A stretch of 64,000 nucleotides of DNA from assembly GCA_030272155.1 (NCBI GenBank), contig CP126192.1, forward strand, positions 6,730,501 through 6,794,500. The letters are read 5' to 3'. Both the position numbers and the translations under genes were made by a program. Origin of the DNA: Tetradesmus obliquus (lineage: Eukaryota > Chlorophyta > Chlorophyceae > Sphaeropleales > Scenedesmaceae). The notes under the pieces are model-generated. The model searched no databases. It saw only the letters and a program-made list of their open reading frames with translations, and was not told the DNA's origin. Every line of letters starts with the position of its first letter. Position 1 is the stretch's first letter. Shown here piece after piece: positions 12,628 through 23,298 of this stretch.

Positions 12628-15600
12628 GGGGTGCTGCAGGTAGCAGGCCAGGTACAGGTCACCACTGCCTCTGGGGATGCATCTGTGCGCTGGACATGGT
12701 CTCAGCCAACCCTCACAGTCGATCCTGAGGCCGTCAACGTGAGCATGCACTCTGCTGGCACACCAGGCACAGCTGCCAGCATTGCACAAGGCAATCCAGG
12801 CACAGCTGCCAGCATTGCACAGCTGCAGCTGCACAGCAGAATCGCAGCAGCAGCACAGCCTGGCGCAGAGTGTTTGAGGCGAACACACCGCTGAATGCCT
12901 TGGTTACACACAGCATGCTGAGCAGCGCGTGCCGGAGCTGCATGCTGGGCACTGGCACGCGCTGCACTAGCAGCAGCAGAAGCAGCAGCACCCACTGGCA
13001 GGCGCGCCAGTGCTGCAGCAGCGCTGCTGATGCACACCTATGCCACCCGCACAGGCAGCAGCGCTGCACACTTAACGCCGTCAAGGACTAGGTTGCAGGT
13101 TGCATGCTTTGTCTTGCTGCCGACAGCGTCTTGTTTTACAGCAGCAACTGCAACAGCAACAACTGAACTCCGTGCTCCTGTTGCTGTCCTCCGCAGCGCT
13201 CGACCTAGTGCTTCTGCTGCCTGCTGCTTGCCTGGCTGCCTTTCAGATTGAGCGAGGCGATGACGTGGTGCTTACCTTTGCATCATCAGCAACAGCCGTA
13301 CGGGAGTTGAACGCTTTAGTGGTCAAGGGCACTGTCAACGTCGCCGGCCGCAACGGGACAGGCCCGTGTGACACCAGCGCCTCAACCGGATTGCTGGTGC
13401 AGCTGCGCGTCACAATCGATGGCCAGAGCATGTTTGTGCCAGCTGCACGGCAGGGGCAGCCGTCTCCAAACTGTGAAGCAGATGAGTCCCGGCCCGCAGA
13501 CCCTCTGTGCTCCAGCATCCCTTTCAGCATGCCGCTGAACTCATTTACCGCGCTGCCTACTCAAGTCACAGTCGCAGCGTTCTGGGAGCCAAGCACTTTT
13601 GGGGCGCCTGTTGAACTGGTTGGCTGCCCCTCTGCATCTCTCCCGATCACATACGACGCTGAACAAGCAGTCGGCGAGACTGCCGCAATCAACCAAAAGC
13701 TGGCTTACCCCGATTGGAGCAGCATGACCATATCACCATGGCTGGTCATGCAGCCGTCTGCCAGCACTGCTACAGTTGAAGGCACCATGCCTACTGTTGT
13801 CACCACCGCCAGCAGCAACAGCGGCGCAACAATCCGGGCCAGTGATGGCACCTGGTCGGCACGGTGGACTGTGACAATCAGCAACATTCAGTTCTGTCTC
13901 AACCAGCCGCAGCCGGTGAGCTGCAGCAGTTGGGCGGCGATGCCATAGCTGAGGTGCAGAGGTTGTTGAGGGAGCAGATGCAACCAGCCAGCGAGATTAC
14001 GATGCAGAAGGCGATATTCAGAATGCAGGAAGACGGCTTGACTGGGGTGCCGGGAGCGCAATGGAATTCATTTAACAACTAGCAGCAGATGCTCTTGAGC
14101 TGCATGATGAAGTGAGATTGGCAGCTGCCCCAGAGTCTGCTGATATGGCTGGGATGATGCTAGCTGATGAGGGTAGGTCACATGTTGTCTTCCTTACGTT
14201 GCATGTTGACCTGCTGCTGCGCTGCCGCAGATCACCAACGTCGTCACCCTGTCGCCTGCGAATGGTGGCGGCACACTGCAATCTCAAAGTGTGTCAGTCC
14301 CGCTGCAAGTCAAGGGCTGCAACCTTCCCTTGGGTCTTGTCTTCAACAACCCTTTCACGCGCACCGACATCACTTACTCCTGGACTCATTCCATTCAAGC
14401 AACCGGGGCTACGTCTCCACAAGTCAACTGGGGTGCCAGCGCGGTTGTGCCTGCGCGTGCAGTCTTCCAGCGCACCGTGACAAGCGCTACATTCCTGCTG
14501 ACCGGAGAGATGCAGCTCACAAACCCGGAAAACGCACCAGTCTGGGTTCAAGCCCTGCAGATTCAATGCCCCTGGACCACCACATTTGTCATCCAGTGCG
14601 GCGTATCGGGGGTCGGCGGTCTAGGTGTAGGGTTTGTCATCCCTGCAAGGGGCACAATGAACTGCCCGGTGAACCAGCAGATCCCCGGGGTGTGGGGCGC
14701 TGACATGACGCAACCCTGCAGGATCTACGCGCAGAACTACTGGAACATCGAGACGATCCGCAACGACCAGGTGCTAAATTTTGCGGCGCCGAAGCAGTGG
14801 GTGCGCATCAACGACTGCGTGCAGTGGAGCATGTTCTGCAGTTCACCCACCGGCGGCTCTCCTCGCTGGCAGGCTCGCATGACTGGCGGGCCGACTGGCG
14901 GCGGCGTGCGCATCTGCGGCAATGACAACAATGCGCCGATCCCTGATCAAGATGCCTCCATTGCGATCGGCGGCACGTGGACTGGCAGCGGCAATCAGCC
15001 AGGCGACTGCGGCAACGCCGTGACGGTAAGGGAGCCTGGTGTGTGTGCTGTTCTGCATGCTGTGCTGCTGTTGGGAGGTGCCCAGGCAGCTGGCTGGAAC
15101 TGTGTGCACCAGCTAGCTCTGCGCTGCCATCAGCTACCAGTGCACCGCCCTCCAACCTGCTGCTGCTCCTCCCTCCATGGACTTGCTTATGTACGGGTGT
15201 GCTTCTTCTCCTGCCGTTGCCATGCTGCAGGCCACCTGCACGTCGCAGCTGTCGATGCAAAACTCAGGCGCATGGACGCAGGGCTCAACAGGAGGCGGCA
15301 CAAGTACCCAAATCTCAGTCACTGCCACCCCAACCAACTGCCCGCCACTTGAGGTCAAGCAGGACACCAATGTTGTTCCATCTCCTAGCCCAGCTGACCT
15401 GGGTCCAGGATACCGAGGCGTCAACCGCATGACGCCTGTCACAACCATCCGGGTGACAAACACCAAGATCCAAGGCGCGTTTGGGTGGGACGTCAGCGCT
15501 GCAGTCGAGCCTGCGTCCCAGTCCATCGTCATGGGCAGCAGCGCCAGCGCCAAGTACACAGTAATCGCGACGCGGGGTGACGCTGAGGAGGGGCCGCCTG

Positions 15601-17069
15601 TCAAATACATAATTGAGGGCGAGATTACGCTGCAAAACACGTACGACAAGATCCTGCCAATCTCCAGCGTCAACGTGCTGCTCGGCAGTGCGAAAGTTCC
15701 TGCAAGCTGTGCATATCCCAATGCTGGCTTGGACCCCCGGTCAACCGTTAAATGCACCTTTGCGCTGCTGTACAGTCTGGGTCCCACGCCAGGTTCCCTC
15801 GATGTCGAGGTGGCGTACCCAGACACACCGGTGCGGTCAAACGCAGACGCGCAGGCGCCGTTTGACTTTTCGAACGCTGACGTCAGCGTCGCAAGCGGGC
15901 TCTGCGCCTCGGTCAACATGTCATTTGCCGCGAATGAAGGCATGGGGCTTGTGAAGAGCAATGATGTGGGGGCTACGCCACTGGGGGTGGATGGGCAGGG
16001 GGTGCGAGTGTGTGGCACCACGCAGTTTGGGTTTGATGTGGCGTACAACCCCAACCTGCCGCTCAGCTGTGGGCCGCAGCTGGTGAGCAAGAGTGGCAGC
16101 GCACAGCTTGCATGTGTTTGATTGCATGCATGTATGTGTTTGTTTGATGTGGCGTACAACCCCAACCTGCCGCTCAGCTGTGGGCCGCAGCTGGTGAGTA
16201 TGCAACAGCAGCAACTGCTGCAGCACGCTGCCTGCATGGGGCATGGACGCAGAAAAAGCAGCAGCAGCAGCTGCAGCTGCTGCCAGAGAGTGATGTGTGC
16301 TGTGCATGCTATGGCTGACTGCACTAGCCTACTGTTCAAAGGGCTGTAGATTTGGATTGCAGTGCAGAACAGTGGAGCGACAGCGCTGAGTGGAGTCTGC
16401 TTGGCATGCTTGCTGATTGTTAGGTGCTGCAGCTGCCTCAACCTCTGCCGCGACCGCTGCTGCTGCTGCTGCTGCTGCCGCCGCTGCTGCTGCTGCTATC
16501 AACGTCACTACAACAGGTGCTGGGGACAGCCATGGTCATGGAGGATGAGACAGGCAAGATCCCGCCACACTCTGCTGTCGCTATCGCCACCATCAACGTC
16601 ACCTGCGGCGGCTCCTTGCTCGACAGCAACAACGGCGGCAGCGCTGCTTCAGCACCTGTGCCACCTGGCGAAACTGGCGGCGGCGTAACTGTTACTTTGG
16701 GTGACGTAAACACCAAGCCGGTGGAGAACGTGGTGTGGACGCTGCGGCTCAACCCTAATGGGCTCACAGGCAACAAGGTCACAAAGCCTGCTGATGGAAG
16801 CGTGGACCTGAAGTTCGATGTTGTGCACTCGCGCTCTGTGGAGACGGTGAGTTTGTGGACGTGATACCATACTTCCAGCGAGATCGTTTGTGTTGAAGGA
16901 CTGGAAGTGGTACGCGTGTGCGGGCTTATCACTGCTTGCAGGAAGCCAGTTTTAGAAGCGCGCACAACTGCTTTGCTGTCATCATCAGTCGTCAAGTGGC
17001 TGCATCGCTTCATGCTGCTGCTCAGCTGTCTATCATACTTAAGCCGCTACCTGCTGCTGCTGCTGCCGC

Positions 17070-17110
<41 letters not shown>

Positions 17111-19149
17111 CATACAGATGACGGGTTACTCCGGTGACGTCCGCATCGTCAACGGCGGCAGCACACCCCTCAAAGTTGACAGCGTCACTGTCGAACTCAT
17201 CGACCAGCTGTCCGGTGACTCCAACACAGTCGCACAGATTGCTGGCTCATGCTCTGTGGGCGAAGCCAGCTCCAACAACCTGCTGGAGGTCGCGCCTGGC
17301 GCAACTGCCACTTGCAGCTATGAGCTGAAGGCGAAACTGGGAGGCCAAGTTGTGGCTACGATCACAGCAATAGATGTGCCAGATGCGATTCAAAGTGCAG
17401 GCAAGGGGGTGCAATCCTTGATGTCAAATGGGGTGACAGAAGGCTGCGCTCAGCTGGTGACAGGGCTGGGAGCAAGTACGCTGGTACCAGATGGCAGGGT
17501 AATGGCAGGAGGCGGCGAGTTGCTGCAGAGTGAGGTTTGCCAGACTGGCCGAACTCAGGTGCTGTACACCATTGGCGCTACGGAGGCGCCCTGCGGCACT
17601 TACCCGGTGAGTTTTTGCTTTACCTACAGGAACTTAGTTTGTGCAGCATGCTGTAGCAGTAGTAGTGGCGAGCTCTCTTGTACGCGTTAGCAGCTGTGTA
17701 TGGCAGGCACTTGCCAGCTACCACAACGGGGCAGCCGTATCTGGTGTGTAACATTGACCTGGTTTTGACACAACCCCAGCTCAGCAGCTGCCCCAGCAGG
17801 TGGTAGCTGCAACAGCAGGGGATACAGATCCATCATGTTTGTTTGACCTGGTTCGCATGCAGCCTCGGCTCAGCACCTGCCCTGGCTGTGACTGTTGGCA
17901 TCTACGCCTGCTCACCGAACACTTGCTTGCCCTCCTTCCCTGCAACTGCTGCCCTGCCCGCATCCCTGCTTCGTTGTGCTTGTGCAGTTCCTGGCGGCTG
18001 CTGCCGTCATGCAGTCTGCGGACACCACAGCTCCGATTGTCACAGCCTCCGCAGCAGTCGATATTGAGGTCACAGGCTGCAGCGGCGCGGCACCTGAGGC
18101 AGCCTCCCTCAGTTTAGTCAGGTCCTACAAGACTCGACTAATGCAGTGGAGCGTCAAGAAGCAGGCGACACCGCCGATTGATGGGGCATTCAAGTACGTG
18201 GCTGGCAGCGACAACACAGTGAATGTCACGGTGCTGTTTTCACGGCAGTTGAAGACAGGGCAGCAGGTGTCGGTGGCGGGCACCGGCAGTGTCAACACCG
18301 GCAGCCGCAAGCCTGTTTTCGGGAGGTCCAGGGTGAGTTGCTGCTTTGGGTTTTTCAAATCAGAGTGTTGCCAGCTGGCTGAAGTTGCTGCGCCTTGAGC
18401 ATTGTCGGGTTGATGTTTCAGTTGTGTTCTGGTTGCTGCTTCTGTACAGCTGACGTGGAAAGCGCCATCACATCACATGCATAGACGCTGCACAGAGCTG
18501 CTTGCGGGTGCCTTACAGTTGTTGTGGGTCTGGTTCTTGCTGCTCGCGCTGCTGCTACTAACACACGCTCCACAGCGTCTTACTCCAACCCCTGCTGCTG
18601 CCGCCCCTGCCTGCAACCGCTTTTCCTGTGCTGCTGCAGGTTGTGCTGATGCCGCTGTGCACAGAAGACTCCTGCGTGCCAATCCAAATCACACCCTCCT
18701 GCAACCCCAATGTCACCGAAGGCGCATTCAGCTGCCGTTTCCAGGCAGACAAGCTGCCAGTGGCACCAGGCCTAGTACTGCCGCTCATGTACGCAGCAGC
18801 AGACCAGGCCTGGCCACACACAGCCAAGGCAGTGGTGTATGACCCCAGCAATTCAAGCGGCCGCCGCACTCTGGGGCGCTGCGCGGTGCTCACTGACTCG
18901 CTGGGTATCACCGGAGGGCCGTTTGACAAGCCTCCTGCAGCTGTTCGCAAGCAGAATGAGGTCAATCCATTGCCAACGACCCCGGTGTGTGCATCGTCCT
19001 TCCTGTATTCGTATGAGGCACAGTTTTCAGGTGTTTCTTGTGGTGACGCTACTGTTGACTACAGCTTCACGAGCCAAGCGAAGGCTGCGCCGTCGGACAC
19101 TGCAGGTGGCGTGGCAATTGGCAGCCTGGACTTCACCGTGAGCTGCTAA
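12628..19149 (+). CDS. Large extracellular modular protein with repeated Ig-like, Cys-containing units (5' end missing)
   Basis: Exons 12628-12738, 13247-13915, 14231-15025, 15231-16082, 16517-16846, 17118-17606, 18015-18332 and 18640-19149 all join in phase 0 and give about 1357 residues. The first exon is missing. At least four stretches share one beta-sandwich-like pattern: Trp-Thr/Ser near a Pro, then V..G....V.Y/F, then G.(I/V).(V/L).N. Examples are RWTWSQPTLTVDP, FGWDVSAAVEP with YIIEGEITLQN, and LMQWSVKKQATPP. The pattern recalls repeated surface-protein Ig-like units, but I cannot name the family. Many paired Cys and NxT/S sites fit a wall or secreted glycoprotein. Exons between 17607 and 18014 are uncertain: two related candidates (IDLVLTQPQLSSC near 17752-17794; FDLVRMQPRLSTC near 17841-17879) are present. 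The uniform phase 0 favours exon shuffling. Confidence 0.75.
12763..12821 (+). repeat. 33-bp direct repeat in first intron
   Basis: A 26-base block beginning CCAGGCACAGCTGCC occurs twice, 33 bases apart, just behind the donor at 12739. Confidence 0.85.
16029..16199 (+). repeat. Duplicate of exon end plus donor site
   Basis: The last ~53 bases of exon 15231-16082 and its GTGAG donor (16029-16087) recur almost unchanged at 16140-16198, in the intron, offset by 111 bases. Both copies end in CCGCAGCTG followed by GTGAG, so both are plausible donors. Confidence 0.9.
17716..17880 (+). repeat. Two related candidate exons in the gap between exons at 17606 and 18015
   Basis: The stretches 17752-17794 and 17841-17879 translate, in different frames, to IDLVLTQPQLSSCP and FDLVRMQPRLSTCP. 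They look like a diverged duplication of one coding segment. Which, if either, is spliced into the mRNA is not clear. Confidence 0.5.
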
Positions 19150-22100
19150 GCTCATAGTGGAAGTTCAGGGTGATGTGTGGTGCTGGAGCACAAAGTTCAC
19201 AGTAGGTTCTCCGCCGTCGCGGAGGCGCTTCTTCGTGCTGTGATGTGGTGGTGGTGCAGTGTGAGCTCGCTGCAGCACGGGAAGGATGAGAGCGTGGTTC
19301 TTAGGGGCATGTTGTGTACTGCCTGCTGCCCTGGCGGCAGCAGCAGCAGCAGCAGCAGGGAAGTTTGTACTGCCTGCTTGCCTGGTAGCGCGTGCAGTGT
19401 ACTGCCTGCTGGTTTGGCAGCGGCAGCAGGCAGGTCTGTACTGCCTGCTTGCCTAGCAGCGCATGCACTGTACTGCCTGCTGGCTTGGCAGCGGCAGCAG
19501 CAGCAGAGAGCTTTGTACTACCTGCTTGCCTGGCAGCGCGTGCAGTGTACTGCCTGCTGACCTGGCAGCAGCAGCAGCAGCAGCAGCAGGGATGCTTGTA
19601 CTGCCTGCTTTTCTGGCAGCGCGTGCAGTGTACTGCCTGCTGACTAGGCAGTTGCTGCCGTGGTACTGCCTGCTGGCCTGGCAACCTGCTCTCTGTGCCC
19701 TGCGGCAGCACGCAAGCCCCGCATAGCCACACAAAATGATGTTGTTGCAATTTACAGCACTGCTGCTGGTTGAGCAGGAGGAGCAGGCAGCTTGCGTAGC
19801 CGGGCCCGGCATGTTGCGTGCGCACCCAGCGACTGTGTCACTTTGATCTTGGCAGGACTGTGAGCCTGTGAGGAGGTGTCTTGTTGTTGCAGCGACTTGC
19901 TCAGCATGCAAACCGGCGGTTGAGTGGTTAAGCTAATGCGGCGATTTAAAGGTTTACATAGCGTATGGCATGGTGCCTCTGTACCCCTTGAGGATCGGGG
20001 ATGCCACCTATACGATGATTGTGCAGGTGCCTCCTGTGGAGTAGTTGCTTCTGTGCGCGGCTGCTTTGAGATGCGGCCGAGCAGCGATTTCATTCTAGCA
20101 GTCTGTGCTGCAAGCGGCAGCTGTACCCATGCTTGCACTGCACACCTGTGCACGCTGTAGCTGACGCCAATGCACGGCTCTGCCCTGCAGAGGCCTTGTG
20201 ATCAGCCGCACTGACACACGCGACTTGTCTTGTGGAAGGTGCAGGAGTGTGCAGCGCTCATTGATTGATTTCCTGCAGTGTGTGAGCTTTCGAGCTCTCA
20301 AAAGGTTGTTGTAGCAGCCACCAGGCGACTCAGCATGCGCTGCGTTATGTTGCTGCTGTTTGCTTGCTGGCGCAGCAAGCGAGCACGTGCCTGTGCAACA
20401 GGCAGCTCAGCATCGTGGCTACCCAGCTTCCTGTTAAGTTGCAGCCCCTGGTTGGGTTTGGTCAGCGCACATCATCACCATCATACACATACCGCGTCCA
20501 AGCATTAGCTAACACACATACACATGTACTGCGAAGCAGCTGAAAGAGTGTTGCAGGCAGAGAGACAGCGCCTGGTTCCCTTCTGCTGCCGTGCAGGATG
20601 TTTGTTGCTGGCATTAGCCAGCTGGCTTGCTGCATGCCGCACTGCTTCATACCTGTGGTGTGTTGCCCGCAGTTAGCACTGCCTGCATGCATGTTTCATC
20701 ACCCCTAGCACGGTCGTCACAGCACGCTGCGCTAGGCGGATGCATTGCTGTTAGCTGCTGCGCGCGGTGTCGTTCTCTCCACGGCCACACAACTACGTAG
20801 CAGTAGGCCCCTGTTGCGTGCCGCGCTGCGCAGCAGCGACCGTTGACTCTGATTCTGTTCAGCTGATCGTGTTACTGCATGTGTGTGGTGGTTGGAATTA
20901 TCCGGCTGGGATTGCAGCGGGCCCCCTCTTTCTTCGCTGTGCTTGCTTTGACACTCGCAGTGGCAGTTGAGCAATTGCTATCTCGCCGACGCTAGGTTTC
21001 TTGCTCTCATGTTGTGACCGCTGCTCAGCTGTGACCTCCGCTCTGTTTGCTGTCTGCGTCTTTTTGATGCTGCAGCCCCGCTTTTTGAGCAGCGTCTTTT
21101 GGTGTGTTTGTCAAAGGTTGGGTTCCCACTGGTGGCGTCAGCACTGGCAGCAGCACAACCCACCCAAAACACAACCTAGACTGTCCATCTTTACAACCCC
21201 GCATCATAAATTTACAGGAAGAGTACTTGCCTGTTACTGTACCGCTGAGGGTCTGTACTGAATTTTATGCATGTGTCTCCACGTGGTTGTGTTTCACTAT
21301 AGCGTCGCTATTAAAAGGGTTGGTTGTGCTGTGTCTGGAGAGATGCCGTCAGTTCTTGTTGTGACGCCCCCGCCTTGGTCGTGTGTGCCAGTTTCTTGCT
21401 GCTGGGTTGCTGTCTGGTTAAAGCAGGCAGCACACACCTGGCCCTGTGCTGCAGCACTGGAGAGTGTGTTGATTGGAGATGCAGCGGCAGCAGTTGGCGG
21501 CTGGTCCTAGCAGGGGGCTGCAACTGCACAATGTGTGTCGCTGTGTGCGTGTTCGTGCAGCGCCAGAGCATGCGATCCTGCCATATCATGCTGCGGGTGC
21601 CGCAATTGTTCGTGGTGGTTAGCTCAATCGCTTTAAGGTTCTGCACGCATGGCTCTGACTTTGACACGCTGTTGAGGCCAATACACGCATGTACCTGCGT
21701 GCACAGGTTACTTTTTTGGCGTGTAGATTGTGTCAACTCGGGCAGAGCAACAGGTTGGAGAGGGTGCAACCGGTGTGGGCAACGTGCAGCAGGCTGTGAG
21801 TACAGGCTGTACATACTTGCTTTGTGACCAATGTGCATGCAATTATTGTTGTTGACGTCTGAGGCCTTGTTTAAGCTTCTCTATGGACGTGAACAGCTCG
21901 AGTTTGGGTGTCTTTGGGCTGCTGCAGCCAGTTCCAAGGAGCAGCATCTTCTGCTACGTTGAGTGCGGTGGTTGTGTCGCTGCCCTCCTGCACTCAACCA
22001 ACCTGTAACTTGACATATACATCATCAATGTTGCCAGCAGTTGTTTCGGCTGTCCTGCAACTCACTTCCGCAGTACGGCGCGCATTTGAATGCCGGGGTG

Positions 22101-22495
22101 CAGGTCTGCCGACATGCAGCGGAGGCAGGTTGGTGTTACAATCCCCTGTCGTCTTGGAGTTTGTATGCAATGCTTTTGTTGCTCAATGAAGATTCAGTCA
22201 AGCTGGTTTCACCCGTCCAGCACGGCGATCGGGGCCTTCTCTCCCAAGGTGCAGTGCAGGTGATCCCAATTCGACAGCGGAAAGATACTCTCATGTGCTT
22301 GAAAGCTCTCATAAGCGTTTAATCGCGCGCAAATAGAGAGCTGTCGAGGGAAGGGCGCAAAGCCTAGGTAAGTGAGCTTGCTCTTCTACATTCCAGTACT
22401 CGCTGAGCCAGCTGCACGCCTCAAAACATGTCGCGAACGTCCAAGAATCCTAGTTACTTAATCTCCCAGCATTCTGCAGGTCTCTGGAAGCAGAG
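19150..22495. other. Repeat-rich region between two plus-strand genes
   Basis: No gene could be supported. The stop of the modular gene lies inside a donor-like ACC|GTGAGC at 19138, and I found no TGTAA until about 22005. The gene may therefore run further than annotated. The segment from about 22010 to 22495 is the likely promoter and 5' UTR of the channel gene. Confidence 0.4.
19310..19680 (+). repeat. Tandem repeat of a GTACTGCCTGC unit with (CAG)n
   Basis: About nine copies of a 30-60 base unit, GTACTGCCTGCT(T/G)GCCTGGCAGC with a variable CAG run and a CGTGCAGT variant, follow the modular gene. The pieces GTACTGCC and GGCAGG also recur in the channel-gene and alpha-2-macroglobulin-gene introns. 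Confidence 0.8.
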
Positions 22496-23263
22496 ATGCA
22501 GCCAAGCCCTGGGGCTTCTGCAGACGTCCAGTCTGCAGCAGAAGACCTGCTGGGCAAGCTCCAGCAGGCACGAACAGACCTGCAACGCACAGCCTCAGCC
22601 CAACAGCAGCATCATGCAGCATCTGGTGGTCATCTACAGGCCCCCACTGCAGCTGATGGCACACTGAGCCCTGACATTGCCAGGTAAGATGCACAGATGC
22701 TTCAAGCACACATGCAGATGCTCGCATGTTAGTAGTGCCTTGATGCACAGGTTTCGAGCATTGATTGGAATTTTTGCTGCAGCAGCATGCAGTGCGGACA
22801 GCCGTCAGAATTCCTATTGTTCAGCCAAGGCTAGCCATACTGCTGCGCATAGCTTGCAGGAATCAAACAGCAAGTAGGCAGCCACATAGCACTGTGAGGA
22901 GATCCTCTCAGGTCTGTTGCCAGAGTTGATAGGCTTGTGTGCTACCAGGTGCACACGGTTGAGCTTTTACCCCGCTGGGTTTGCAGACGCAAGCAATCCA
23001 CGCCATAACCAAGGTCTGTGTTGTATGCTTGCTGTACACGTTGCAATGCACCACATTGTGGCATGAACTTACGTGTTGTGCGTTGTGACCTGCAGGGACA
23101 TGGCAAGCAGGGACGTGAAAGATGACAGCAACGAGCTCTCGCCCTTTGCCACCCACCCGCCAGTTCACCAGCGCACTGACAGCAACTACACTTCAGCGGC
23201 ATCAAGCGCGGATGCAAGCAACCTGCTTGCTGCTGCTGCTGCTGCTGCTCCAAATCAACCTGG

Positions 23264-23298
<35 letters not shown>

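Noticed and set aside
15134-16441. 435-codon minus-strand open frame
   Set aside because: It lies antisense to phase-consistent exons of the modular gene.
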